Positions 9,570 through 19,778 are shown, counted from the stretch's first letter. The stretch: DNA of 64,000 nt from Thecamonas trahens ATCC 50062 (GCF_000142905.1 NW_013657654.1:360962-424961); one strand, 5' to 3'. A program made the numbers and translations. The notes: generated by a model from the letters alone, not told the origin.

Positions 9570-11609
9570 CTACTCTTCCGGCTCCTGGAACAGATAGTCG
9601 TGGTACTCGATGCAGAGCTGAACGGCTTCAGACTGCTGCTGCATGTCCATGAGGTTGGCGATCGACTCGACCGCCGGGCGGAGGATGTTGGGTGCAAAGA
9701 CGACGGCGAGGTTGGAGGCGCCCATGCGGTTGGACGGCTCGTGCGACGCGACGCGAGCGAGGAAGGCCATCAGCTCCTTGGTGAGCAGGTAGTTGTCGTC
9801 CGGGAGCGAGGCGACAGCGTAGAAGAGGGCCTGTAGCTTGTCGGCGTGGTTGGATATCTTTGCGGCAGCCACAAACGCATCGTAGTGCGAGAAGGGGAAG
9901 AGCGGCTCGGGGAGAAGGCGGAGGTAGAGCTTGAGGGCGGCGGCGACAATGTGCGGGTCAGAGAAAACGACCGGGTATGCGGCAAAGTCGCCGTCGGCAA
10001 ACGACCTGGTGTTGACGAGGACAACAAAGTCGTCGAGCAACCGTTGGTTGCCCGAGATGCGGAAGAGGCCGTCGAGCTCGAGCGAGTGCGCAGTGAGATG
10101 AGCAAGGGCGGCGGCGACAAAGGCAGGAATCGGGTCGGCAGCGGTGGCAGTGGCAGTCGTGAGCTGTGCAAGCGGGACGCCAAAAACGGCGTCCGGGCCC
10201 GGAACGTAGCCGACGGCGCCGGGCGGGGCGTCCGGTCGCGGCTCGGCAGGCTCGGCGCCCGGACGGCGGACCCTGGCCTTGACGCGCGAGACAAAGGAGC
10301 GGACGCGGTCCATGGGCTCAATGCCAGGCGTTTCAGGCGGTAGGACGATCGCGGGATCGAGCTGCGGTAGTGTGGCCTGCAGCCTGTCGAGGCGCTCGAT
10401 CCAGAGCTCACGGAGCGCCGGGTCACGGGCACGGAAGAGCATCGAGCGGTTCGGAGTATAGACTTCAAAGTAGGCGGCGTTCGGTGCGATGGTCGACGAC
10501 GTATTGGGCGGCGGGCCGAGGAGCTCGACGACGAGAAATCCATCGGTGAGGTCGAGGCCACCCTTGAGAGGAACGGCGGTGGGGTCGCCGGCGGCGGCGG
10601 CCTCTGCCATGGCCAGCGGGACGTAGTACTCGAGCGCGGTCGGCTTGAGGACAACCCAGCGGTACTTGTAGTGGGTGAGGACCGAGCTCCCGCCGCGTTT
10701 CTCGAGGAATGAGTGGAAGAGCTCGCCATCGCCGAGCGGGACTTCGGTCCCGTCTGACTTGGGCACAAACACTTTCATGGCGAGCATGCGGTCACGAACC
10801 CGGTTCTTGGCCTTTCGGAACATGGACTTGACCTTGGTGAGCGTGGCGAGGCTATTCGGCCGCTTGCCCTCTTGCTCAGCAGGCGTCAGAGGCGAGGGCG
10901 GGAGCGAATGCGCCGATGGTGATAGTGGCGGGGCCGAATCCGGCTCAGAGTCCCGGTCAAGGCTTGAATTCGGAGCGTCGAGGACGTCGGCTTCGGCCAG
11001 CAGCTCGGCTATGTGCGCCATAGAGGTGAGCCGTGGCTTGGGCGGCGGGACCGGGACAAAGGCCGATGGCGCCATCGACCGGCGGCTCAGCGCCACCGAC
11101 CGACGGTCGGTCCCGGGCACCGGCTTGCGCGACGGAACCGGTGGTCGAGGCTTGGGCGCAGGCTTGGGTGCAGGCTTGGGTGCAGGCTTGGGTGCAGGCT
11201 TGGGTGCCGAGTTGGGCCGAGGTCCGGAGATGCCACGCCCGCGCCCGCGTCCGCGAGCACGCGCTCGCACCTGCCCTCGTCCGCGGGGTCCAAATCGGTC
11301 AGGATCGGCGCTTGCGGCACGAGCGCGTGCGGCCGGTGGAGGAGGTAACGATAGACGATCCTCGGCGCTGGCGGATCGATAGCGTGGGGCGGGAGTAGGG
11401 GCGGAGGTATCTCTGCCGTGGCCACGGTAGTTGTTGCCACCACGACCACGGCCTCGACCGCGACCTCCGCCACGGCCACGGTCACGGCCACGGCCACGGC
11501 CACGGCCACGGCCACGGCCACGGCCGCTTTGCGAGAGATGAGGAGGTTTGGGCTGGACCAGTCGCGGTTCTGGCCGGTGTGAGGGGGGAATCGAAAGATC
11601 AGCAACAGG
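9570..11609 (-). CDS. PH and RhoGAP domain protein with RGG-rich N-terminus (5' end unresolved)
   Basis: GTPase-activating protein for Rho-family GTPases. A PH domain lies at about 10370-10720 (FLEKRGGSSVLTHYKYRWVVL to the terminal RELWIERLDRLQ helix). The RhoGAP domain lies at about 9590-10180: it has GLFRISGNQRLL with the arginine finger (about 10048-10072), LKLYLRLLPEPLFPF, and NLAVVFAPNIL. The N-terminus is disordered, with repeated Ala-Pro-Lys and an RG/RGG tract encoded at about 11420-11525, a type often linked to RNA binding. The frame is open to a stop at 11610-11612, but the first in-frame ATG is only at 11075, downstream of the RGG and PK tracts. Either translation starts there, or an upstream exon is spliced across the minisatellite; a pyrimidine-rich stretch ending in CAG near 11565-11590 could be the acceptor. 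Confidence 0.85.
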   Translation of the reverse strand, partial: PVADLSIPPSHRPEPRLVQPKPPHLSQSGRGRGRGRGRGRGRDRGRGGGRGRGRGRGGNNYRGHGRDTSAPTPAPRYRSASAEDRLSLPPPPAARARAASADPDRFGPRGRGQVRARARGRGRGRGISGPRPNSAPKPAPKPAPKPAPKPAPKPRPPVPSRKPVPGTDRRSVALSRRSMAPSAFVPVPPPKPRLTSMAHIAELLAEADVLDAPNSSLDRDSEPDSAPPLSPSAHSLPPSPLTPAEQEGKRPNSLATLTKVKSMFRKAKNRVRDRMLAMKVFVPKSDGTEVPLGDGELFHSFLEKRGGSSVLTHYKYRWVVLKPTALEYYVPLAMAEAAAAGDPTAVPLKGGLDLTDGFLVVELLGPPPNTSSTIAPNAAYFEVYTPNRSMLFRARDPALRELWIERLDRLQATLPQLDPAIVLPPETPGIEPMDRVRSFVSRVKARVRRPGAEPAEPRPDAPPGAVGYVPGPDAVFGVPLAQLTTATATAADPIPAFVAAALAHLTAHSLELDGLFRISGNQRLLDDFVVLVNTRSFADGDFAAYPVVFSDPHIVAAALKLYLRLLPEPLFPFSHYDAFVAAAKISNHADKLQALFYAVASLPDDNYLLTKELMAFLARVASHEPSNRMGASNLAVVFAPNILRPAVESIANLMDMQQQSEAVQLCIEYHDYLFQEPEE

Positions 11610-11983
11610 CTAGTGAAGCCGAGTGATCAGCAGCAGGCGAGAGAAGCCGAGTGATCAGCAGCAGGCGAGTCGAACCGAGTGATCAGCAGCAGGCGAGAGA
11701 AGCCGAGTGATCAGCAGCAGGCGAGTCGAACCGAGTGATCAGCAGCAGGCGAGTGAGGCCGAGTGATCAGCAGCAGGCGAGTCGAACCGAGTGATCAGCA
11801 GCAGGCGAGAGAAGCCGAGTGATCAGCAGCAGGCGAGTCGAACCGAGTGATCAGCAGCAGGCGAGTGAGGCCGAGTGATCAGCAGCAGGCGAGTCGAACC
11901 GAGTGATCAGCAGCAGGCGAGAGAAGCCGAGTGATCAGCAGCAGGCGAGTCGAACCGAGTGATCAGCAGCAGGCGAGTGAAGC
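11592..11983. repeat. 28-bp minisatellite with higher-order ABCB order
   Basis: Thirteen uninterrupted 28-bp units (11620-11983) follow one decayed unit (from 11592). Each unit has a constant 22-base core containing GTGATCAGCAGCAGGCGAG and a variable 6-base tail: A = agaagc, B = tcgaac, C = tgaggc, D = tgaagc. The order is A B A B C B A B C B A B D, so a 112-bp ABCB block is itself repeated. There are no spacers, and 28 is not a multiple of three, so it is neither a CRISPR array nor coding. It lies just upstream of the RhoGAP gene and may be intronic. Confidence 0.95.
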
Positions 11984-12086
11984 CGTGCCGAGTCGGAGCC
12001 GATACGTGCCGTGTCGAGCAACCGAGTGGACGGCGACCACAGCCGAGCGGACTGAGTACGGATAGGTATGCGTGTATACGCACCCG

Positions 12087-12124
<38 letters not shown>

Positions 12125-12592
12125 GTCTCCCCCTTCTCAATGAGTGTGCAGGGGGGCGAGGAAGGGGAGAGGGGGGGAGAGAGCTGCGTTGGTCAGGCGG
12201 TGGCCGACTGTTGGCAGTGGGTGGCCGCACCGATGGCGGAGCAGCAGTCGATCAGTGGCCGAGTAGCAGTCGGGCGATGGACAGCTGTGGATGTGTGATG
12301 AGGAGAGTCATGAGCAAAGTGTACGGAGCAAGGATGAGCATCATATATTCTTTCTCTGCAACCTTCTCCGTGGTGATGGATGTTCTCAGGATCGGTGATC
12401 TTTTTTTCGCACGAATCCCCCACGGTATCCATCCAGCCCCTCACACACACAGACACACCCACACACTTACACACACACGAGAATCACCTCCTTGTCCCCC
12501 TCCCCTCTTCCCCTCATCATATATCTCCTTTTTTCTGTGCTCATGTCCAACGATGTGATTGCTGCCTTCCATAGTGCCACGATCCACGGCGA
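11984..12592. other. Intergenic region with microsatellites
   Basis: The stretch between the minisatellite and the DUF4197 gene holds a (TA)11 tract at 12087-12108 running directly into (TG)8 at 12109-12124, a G-rich run near 12150-12180, and CA-rich sequence near 12435-12480. No gene is visible. The promoter of the DUF4197 gene should lie in its right half. Confidence 0.6.
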
Positions 12593-13462
12593 ATGGGAGG
12601 CGCGGGCGTCCTGCGGCAGTGCGGCACCTGGTCGGCGAGGGGACACGGCCTCGCTCTGACCAAAGCCGTCTTTGGTGGAACCGCACACTGCTCTACAACG
12701 ACGACTATGGCAGGGTGCTGGAACCGGGCCAAGGCCATGCATGAGGCAGCTATGGCGGATGGCGACCTCTCGTTTGACGACGTGGTGGAGGCGCTGAAGG
12801 AGATGCTCCGTGAGGGCATTGAGTGGGCGGTGAAAAAGGCGTCCAAGCGCGGCGGCTTCCTCAAGAACGACGCCATTGCCATTCCCTGGCCGCCGCAGCT
12901 GCGGTCCATCAAGCGAAAGCTGAAGAAGCTCGGTGGCCGGAAGAAAATTGATGAGTTTGTTCGCCGCATTAACAAAGCCGCCGAAAAGGCGGCGCCCAAG
13001 GCCCTCGACGTCTTTGTTGCCGCCATCATGGGCCTCTCTCTCGACAAGGTTGATGATCTGCTCCACGGTAGCATCGACGCCGCCACAGACTACCTCCGCG
13101 AGTCGACCTACGACGTCCTCCGTGACATGTTTGCGCCCATCATCGACAGGACGCTCGAGAAGCATGCCGTCACTGCGGTCTGGGACAACATGATCGACAT
13201 CTACGACGCCATCCCCTTCCTCTCCGACCTCTCGTTCGACCTCAACGACTACTGTGTCGAGCGTGCCCTTGACGGCCTCTTCTTCCTCGTCGCAGAGCGC
13301 GAGGCCGAGCTCCGCGACTCGCCGGAGCTCGCAAAGTCAGCAAAGATCCTTGCCGTTCTCAACAACATCGACGACTTGTTCTTCGACTCGTCCTCCTCTG
13401 ATGGCGACTCGAGCTACTCGGGCTCCGGCTACGACTCGGGCGTCGACTACTCGTACTCGTAG
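12593..13462 (+). CDS. DUF4197-family protein
   Basis: 289 residues from the ATG at 12593; ATG 12707 is a possible later start. Residues about 60-255 match the pattern of DUF4197, an all-alpha family known mainly from bacteria, usually with a signal peptide or lipoprotein signal. Recognisable pieces are ALKEMLREGIEWAV, RGGFLKNDAIAIPWP, LKKLGGRKKIDEFVRRINKAAE, AATDYLRESTYDVLRDMFAPI and DLNDYCVERALDGLFFLVAERE. The family's function is unknown. Here the usual signal peptide is absent or replaced by a short Ser/Thr-rich leader, and a Ser/Asp/Tyr-rich acidic tail has been added, so a cytosolic location is more likely. Codon use looks like its neighbours. Acquisition from bacteria is possible but not shown. 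It converges on NUP133 with a 39-base gap. Confidence 0.85.
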   Translation: MGGAGVLRQCGTWSARGHGLALTKAVFGGTAHCSTTTTMAGCWNRAKAMHEAAMADGDLSFDDVVEALKEMLREGIEWAVKKASKRGGFLKNDAIAIPWPPQLRSIKRKLKKLGGRKKIDEFVRRINKAAEKAAPKALDVFVAAIMGLSLDKVDDLLHGSIDAATDYLRESTYDVLRDMFAPIIDRTLEKHAVTAVWDNMIDIYDAIPFLSDLSFDLNDYCVERALDGLFFLVAEREAELRDSPELAKSAKILAVLNNIDDLFFDSSSSDGDSSYSGSGYDSGVDYSYS

Positions 13463-13501
13463 CGCAGCTGCCCGCAATTGAAGCACATACTGGCCCGCGC
13501 T

Positions 13502-16500
13502 TTACTCGTTGCTCTCCTCGCTCACCATCCGCAGCACGTCGCCGAGCAGAATACTGACCCCACCTGAGGTCCACGCCTCGCGCTCGTCGCCCTCGATCTC
13601 GCCAACCACCTCGCCGAGCGCGTCGAGCGACGGGACGTCTGCCAGCTCGCGCGACGTCGCCACCGCGTACAGCATCGACGACCGCAGATGCTCCTGCAGT
13701 GTCGCGTCGTCAACCGCAGACTCGACCCGGAGCTGCGCCAGCTCCGGCCACGGGTCGGCCGTCACCACCGCCCGCCACACCAGCGGCTCGAGCTCCGCCA
13801 GCGCCCCGCCTGCCCGTTCGATGAGCTCGAGCGCAAGGACAAACCGCGACTGCGCGTCGCCGCCCATCTCCTCCGAGATGTACGCGAGTACCAGCTCGCG
13901 CGGCGTCAGCACTCGCTCGGCACTCTCAGGCAGCAGCTCTTGCGCGCGGATGACATACAGCTCGTTGTCGGCGCTCGCCACAGCCTCGCTGTCAAGCGGC
14001 GCTCCGTCCGCGAGGTGTGCGAGCTTGGCCAGCGAGACCAGCGTCTTGCGCCGCGCCGCGCTCGTACGCTCCTCGCCCGCCGCACCCGACAGCAGCGCAC
14101 CCGCCTTGGCCGTCTCGCCCGTGGCAAACGCGTGGATCCACGCCAGGCTCTCGCGTGACTCGAGAAAGTGGGACAGCTGCGCAGGATACGCCTCGCCGAG
14201 CCGCAGCAGCGACGCGTGCCGCCCGCTCGCCATAAACGCCTGGAACGCTGCGTCGGCAAATCCGTCGCTCCCGTACGTGTCCATCAGGAACGTCAGTCGA
14301 TCGTCGGCGTCGTCCGCCGCAAGCGCAAGGCCCACCAGCACCGTGTACGCCCCGTACTTTTGCCCGAGCTCGTACGCAAGCTCCGGCGCGCTCTCGGCCA
14401 GCCCGCCGATCAGCTCCTGCGCCGCATCCTGCAGCGCCACCGCCCGCGCCGCCGCAAGCTCGGGCTTCCCGACCGCCGCGTCAACGAGTTCGCCCAAAAG
14501 GCCGAGGTACACATCGAGCGCAGCGCCGGTCACCTCGATGAGAAGCTTGCCCATCGGCGAGACCAGGACGCCAAGGCTGCGGAAGAGCGAGAGCGCGAGC
14601 GTCACGTGCCCCGCAAGCTCGTTCAGCAGCTCACCGTCGTCGGACCACCACCGCGGCACTGCGCCGAGGCCCTGCACTGCTGCCGGCGTCCCTGCGCCAA
14701 AGCCGTAGACCTCGCCGTAAGACGCTGCGTACTCGCGGCCGGCCAGAAACGCCGCACCCAGCAGCGCACCCACGCCACCCACAATCGCAAACTGCGCCGC
14801 CGCCCACGCCTCGCCGTTCGCACTCGCCTCGCCGAGCACCTTTGACGACTGTTGCGCGAGGTGGGCCACAATCCGCGGCACCGTCGAGACCCTCGCGTAG
14901 AACACGTCCTGCGTCCCCAGGCCCGACCCGGCAAACGCTGTCAGGTCCACACCAGCCTCCGCGAGCACCTCATGCATTGCGCCGAGGTACACCTCTGAGA
15001 GCAGCGAGCCGGCCTCCAGCCCGAGCGCCTCCACCATGTCCTGGTGCACCTCGCGGAGCCGCTGCGCCGACGCCAGTAACTCGCCGTGCGACTGCAGCTT
15101 TGCCCGCGTCTCCACCGACAGCACCTCCCACCACCCCAGCTGCGAGAGGAGCGAGAGCAGGCTCTGGTGCTTCCGCGCCTTGGCCTCTAGCAGCCGCCGC
15201 ACAATCGCCGAGCCCGCACCGGCAGCCGCAGCCTCGGCCTCGCTCACCCCGCGCTCCCCCAGCGTCGCTGCTGCCCACCGCGGGTCCGACGCCGGCGTTG
15301 CGTCCAGCAGCGCCCGCGACATGACCACCAGCGCATCGTCGAGCGCCCCACCACGCGGATCAAGCTCCGACGCCACGCCAAGCGCCCCACCCACGTCGCC
15401 CATACAGTAGAGCGAGTACGCCGCGCCAAGCTCGGCGTTCAGCCCAGCCACCCCGTCAAACTCGCGCAGGAGCTTGGCCGCAGGCCGGAGCCCGTGCCGC
15501 GCCATCCGGCCGCCGGTACCTCCCGGAGACCAGCTTCCCTCCGCTGCTGCAACTCCGGCGTGACTGCGAGTACCCGCGAAACTCGCCTCGAGCGCATCGT
15601 CCTGCACCACACTCACCACTCCGGTCGCCGCCGTGACAAACACCGCCCGCCCCGACCCGCCGCCCCCGGCGCCGAGCACCATGTTGTCGCTACCGGAAAC
15701 TGCAAACGAGTCGAGCTCGCGCTCGTCAGCCGGCACCGCCGTCAGTACAATAAGTGACGGCGTGTAGACAAATGCGGCAGACTCCGACGACTCGGGCACC
15801 ACCGCCGCTACCGAGAGGAACGACGCCGGATCGTACAGCGCCTCGCGCGCCTGCTGCTCGAGCGTAAACAGCGAAGTTATGGCCCGCTCTGCGACTCGAC
15901 GCCTGCGAGCACGTATCCGAGCACTTCGGCCTGGAGATCGTACGCCGCTGCGAGTACCACCGCACTCTCGCCATGAGCCTGCACCGACCGCAGCTCGACA
16001 CGGAGCGCACCAAGTCCGGCAAACGCATCGTCGCCCATGAGCTTGGCTTCGAGAGTCGCGTGGAGCTCGGCCCGCAGCGCACACTTTGCGTCGAGCCCGG
16101 TCACCTCGAACCGCAGCAAAACGCTCTCAAACAGCGCGTGGACAACGTACCGCCCAGAGCCGACACTCGCACTCGCCAGCTCGACAAAGTCACCGCCGGT
16201 AAACGGCCCAGCGACAGTAGAGTCGTCGGCCGCAGGCGCCGCCGTTGACGAGAGGCCAAAGACCGACGAGATGGCGCCGAAAATCGACGATGACGCGCCC
16301 GGCGCCGGGCCTGACGCCCGGCTCTGTCCACTTGTCTGTTGACCGGTGCTCGGCGCAACCCGGGGTCCGGCAAACCGCAGCCCATCGTCATCGAGCGAGA
16401 GGAGAGTAAGGCCACCAGCCGAGTCAACCACGGCTGCCAGCGCCGGATCAAGGACACTCACCGCCACTACCACCTTGTCGTCATCCAGTTCAAGCGAGAG

Positions 16501-17052
16501 ATCGTCGACCCTATCCACTGCCGCCGGATCCGGCCAGTAGAACACGTCTCCGCCGGCCGAGGCCATGACGACACCGATAGGAGCATCAATCGAGTCTGCC
16601 TCCGAGAACACCACGTCAGCACGAGCGAGCATGCGCTGCGGTGCGTCGACGTGCGAGTCCGGGAGGGCCAGAACGGTAGCCTCCGGCGTTGCCTTTCCGG
16701 GAGCCGGGAAGTTTGCAAAGACATAGATCGATGACGCCACCGCCACCATGGACACATTCCCACTGGCAGACACCGCAGCAGCCGCTTCTGTCGAGCCCGG
16801 CCCAACCACCGCAGCTGTTGCACCACGAGCCGACTTTCCGCCAGCCTTGGCGAGGGCAGCCGCCACCACTTGCGGCAGCGGCGAGACGACCGACACTGTG
16901 TGCCGCTCTGTAGCATGAAGAACAGTACCAGGAGCGAGGACCTTGCCAAGACTATCTTGCACGGCGAGACCAGCCAGATGCGGCGAGGTGGTGGTGGTGG
17001 TGGTGGTGGTGGCCGAGGTTGCCGTGTTGGTGGTGTTGGCCATGGAGGTCAT
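13502..17052 (-). CDS. NUP133: Nucleoporin Nup133 homologue (one frame break)
   Basis: Component of the Y-complex (Nup107-160) scaffold of the nuclear pore. The start is the ATG at 17050-17052; the open frame reaching 17259 begins only with GTG. The N-terminal half is a beta-propeller: it contains HTVSVVSPLP, then GVVMASAGGDVFYWPD, the blade signature shared by Nup133/Nup155-type propellers, and a GAISSVFG loop. The C-terminal half is an alpha-helical stack with a HFLESRESLAWIHAFATG-type segment typical of the Nup133 tail. The two halves lie in different frames that meet at about 15880-15900, next to a CCC run at 15883-15885; one extra base there gives a continuous protein of about 1,183 residues, normal for Nup133. 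The assignment is by motif and architecture; a Nup155-like protein is the main alternative. Confidence 0.75.
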
Positions 17053-17861
17053 GGTGGTGGAGAGGTCATCCTCACCAAGTCCTGGAGAGGGAGGAGAGGG
17101 AGGTGCGGGTGTAGCACCTGATGTACAAATAGAGAACAAGAGTGACTTGCTGTGAGTGTATATGCTGTAATGACCTTGGTAGGGGGGATATTCCCCTTGG
17201 CGACCTGGTGCCGCTCTGCGACATGACAAAGCGACTTCATCCCGCGCCAACCCCCTCACCCCCCCTCACCCCCCCATGTACACAGAAGGGAACAATAAAC
17301 ATAGAACAAATATAAACACACCATTACGTCGAGACATAGATGAAGTACGTGGACGCCGACGGGCAGATCCAGGTGCGGAGCCTGGCGTTCGCCAGGGCGT
17401 CTGTACCGTCGTGAACATCCCGCCGTCTCGCAGAGGGGTGCCGGACGAACTGCCAGTGACAGAGCCATTCGCCAACGCTGACTCGCTCGCTCGCTCACTC
17501 GCTCGCTCGAGCCACACCTTATGGCGAGGCTACGGTTGGATGTCCGATTGCAGTGACGGGATCACAGTTGCGTGTTATGCGGCGAGTAGGGGGGAAGGGG
17601 GAGGGGAAGGGGGGAGGGACGCAGATCATGCTGATTGTGATCTGTGTTACTTACTGCTGCTGACCAGGGGCCGGAGCGGGAGGGAGGGGATGCAGGAGCA
17701 GCAAGGTGATAAGGTGTGAGCGAGAGCAGCGAGATAATGGTTGCACATCAGAGCCAAAGACAGGATACAAGATGTCCAGGGTAACCCTGACACGCGATAA
17801 TGTGGGCCGTCGGAGGGCTTTGGGAAAGAGCATGGCTTCCGCGGTGGCGGCCTTGTGATCG
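17053..17861. other. Intergenic region
   Basis: About 800 bases between NUP133 and the Cys-cluster membrane protein gene, holding the 5' flank of NUP133. It has a CTCG/CTCA-rich run near 17480-17515 and a G-rich run near 17590-17625. A 147-codon frame on the plus strand is open but low-complexity and resembles nothing known; no gene is called. Confidence 0.4.
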
Positions 17862-18641
17862 TTACGATCGGGTAAACCAGAAGAACCACGGGTATGATGG
17901 TGAGGCGACGAAAAAGACGGCACCAACGGTGATGACGGTAAGCGCCCAGCCGCAGCTGGCGACTGAAGCAGCAAGGGCAAGCTCGCGCCAGCTGCGCCAA
18001 TTCGAGAGGCCGCCGTAGCGAGCGATGCGCTGCCATGTGTGGCGGAGACGGGTAAAGGCAAAGTAAGACCCGATGGCGATAATGCGGACAAGGAGAAAGG
18101 TAGTCCATGCGGTACCAGGTGGAGCGATGCACCATGGGCACGATGGGGTCGACGGATCATGGACGTTGCACTTTGCCCAACCTCCAGCCCAATTGAAGGT
18201 GCACCCGCACTGAAACATGACGCCGCACGATGGGTTGTGGAAGATCCAATCAAAGGCATAGACAGCACCAACCACAGCCATGACCTCCATCGCCAGCCGC
18301 CAAGCAGCGTCCTTGCCCACGTCAACCGTGCCATCGACGACCACCACACGGACCGACTCTCCACCAGCATCACTCGATCCCAACTCGAGATCATCACCCA
18401 GCAACGGAAGCAAGTCATCAGCGTGTCCACCATCGTGTTGTACTTGTCCACCATCATCATGCTGGGCAATACGACCCAGTCCATTCCAGCCTCCATCAAA
18501 TGCATGCTTCTTCATCCCCATCCCCATCGATCCGCTCACGGGCTCATGCTCTGGCTGCCAGTCTTCAGCCACCTGCGGTTCATGCAGTGGCTGCAGAGCG
18601 CTGTTCGTCTGACTGTAGTCCCTTGCACTAGCTTCGGTCAT
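17862..18641 (-). CDS. Multi-pass membrane protein with Cys/Trp cluster
   Basis: 259 residues from the ATG at 18639-18641 (the longer frame starts with GTG). No family recognised. The first 110 residues are polar, rich in His, Asp and Gly, and probably cytosolic. They are followed by a hydrophobic helix (RLAMEVMAVVGAVYAFDWIF). A compact cluster then reads NPSCGVMFQCGCTFNWAGG, a further Cys in KCNVHDP, and CPWC: six cysteines within about 35 residues that could bind metal or form disulfides. Two more hydrophobic helices follow (TTFLLVRIIAIGSYFAF and ALAASVASCGWALTVITVGAVFFVA), with a basic linker between them and an aromatic C-terminus. The density of fixed residues in the cluster suggests a conserved domain rather than a chance frame. 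Confidence 0.65.
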   Translation of the reverse strand: MTEASARDYSQTNSALQPLHEPQVAEDWQPEHEPVSGSMGMGMKKHAFDGGWNGLGRIAQHDDGGQVQHDGGHADDLLPLLGDDLELGSSDAGGESVRVVVVDGTVDVGKDAAWRLAMEVMAVVGAVYAFDWIFHNPSCGVMFQCGCTFNWAGGWAKCNVHDPSTPSCPWCIAPPGTAWTTFLLVRIIAIGSYFAFTRLRHTWQRIARYGGLSNWRSWRELALAASVASCGWALTVITVGAVFFVASPSYPWFFWFTRS

Positions 18642-18710
18642 GGTGGAAGAGTTGAGTGGTTGCTGGACAACTCTAGCCCGTGCCACGCCCCGTCTCCTGC
18701 CGGCGTCTCC

Positions 18711-19207
18711 CAGCTGCCGTGGGTGGCGTCATCTGCGGAGGATACGGTGGAGAATTTTTTGTTGGTGATGTGCGCCGGGCACAGCACCAGTCGCACCAGT
18801 CGTGCGCTTGCCGTATTCGACCTTGTACTTGTAGAACGTCAAGCCATGCGTAGCTCGCCACTGCTTGGCTTTGTGCCATCGATCCCACGGGCAGTAGCAC
18901 TCCCAGCTGCCGCGTCATCTGCGGAGGATACGGTGGAGAATTTTTTGTTGGTGATGTGCGCCGGGCACAGCACCAGTCGCACCAGTCGTGCGCTTGCCGT
19001 CATCGACCTTGTACTTGTAGAACGTCAAGCCATGCGTAGCTCGCCACTGCCTGGCTTTGTGCCATCGATCCCACGGGCAGTAGCACTCCCAGCTGCCGTG
19101 GGTGGCGTCATCTGCGGAGTTGGTGATGTGCGCCGGGCACAGCACAAGTCGCACCAGTCGTGCGCTTGCCGTATTCGACCTTGCACTCGTAGAACGTCAA
19201 GCCATGC
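18711..19207. repeat. Three tandem copies of a ~190-bp unit
   Basis: The units start at 18711, 18904 and 19090 (each at CAGCTGC), giving spacings of 193 and 186 bases. Copy 2 lacks about 7 bases near its start; copy 3 lacks the stretch containing the T-run and stops early, near 19207. Copies differ by scattered substitutions. On the minus strand one frame reads WECYCPWDRWHKARQW and is open through much of copies 2-3, but no complete gene is supported. The array fills the gap between the membrane-protein gene and the small gene at 19276. Confidence 0.9.
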
Positions 19208-19275
19208 GTAGCCTTGCCGGCTGTTCGACCTTGCACTATCAATCGCTACGGTGAAAGAGTACCAGTGCCGCCATC

Positions 19276-19670
19276 ATGGCCGCGTACGCCAGCGGCGCGT
19301 ACAACCCGGCGACGTACGAGGACCCGGCGATGGCGCCCGCCTACCGCCGCAGCGTCGCGCAGCCGTCGAGCAACGACATGACGTGTTTGCTGTCAAGGCG
19401 CTCCTCGAGCAGACTGTGCCGAAGGACAGCGGCCTGCTGGCGAGTGCCTTGCACGCAGCCGTCGCCTTGGACGCGGTGCCCGAGACGCACTACTGCCGCG
19501 AGATGTGGAAGGCGACGCGGGAGATCGGGCGGTTCGACGGCGAAGGGTCCGAGTGGTGCACCGCTGCGCTCTCTGCGCTCGTGGGCATCCCGCTCGACAC
19601 GAAGCTGGAGCTGCAGCTCGATCCTAGCCCCAAGGCGTCGTCGCCGCCGCCCACCACTCCGCCAAAGTGA
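19276..19670 (+). CDS. Small unknown protein (one frame break)
   Basis: The ATG at 19276 opens a Tyr/Ala-rich N-terminus (MAAYASGAYNPATYEDP). The downstream frame, in a different phase, carries a helical segment starting FAVKALLEQTVPKDSGLL, then a Trp/Cys-containing stretch, and ends after a proline-rich tail at 19670. The two join if one base is supplied, most simply at the TTT at 19386-19388, giving about 131 residues. No family recognised. The downstream part looks like real folded sequence; the N-terminal assignment is weaker. The next gene starts 108 bases further on the same strand. Confidence 0.5.
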
Positions 19671-19778
19671 GCGCCGTGCTCTCCCGCTCCCTGCGCCACG
19701 CTCTCCAGTTCCCTGTCGCCGATTCGCCGGAATGTGTGCGAGTTATGCAACACTTTTCGCTGCTTCCCTCCTCCGGCC

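Noticed and set aside
11592-11983. CRISPR-like array
   Set aside because: Units are contiguous with no unique spacers, the organism is eukaryotic and no cas gene is present; it is a minisatellite.
17276-17719. A 147-codon plus-strand frame in the 5' flank of NUP133
   Set aside because: Low-complexity sequence over simple repeats, with no recognisable domain.
18915-19154. Small minus-strand gene inside the 190-bp repeat
   Set aside because: The frame starts without a credible ATG and is disrupted differently in each copy; kept only as a finding.
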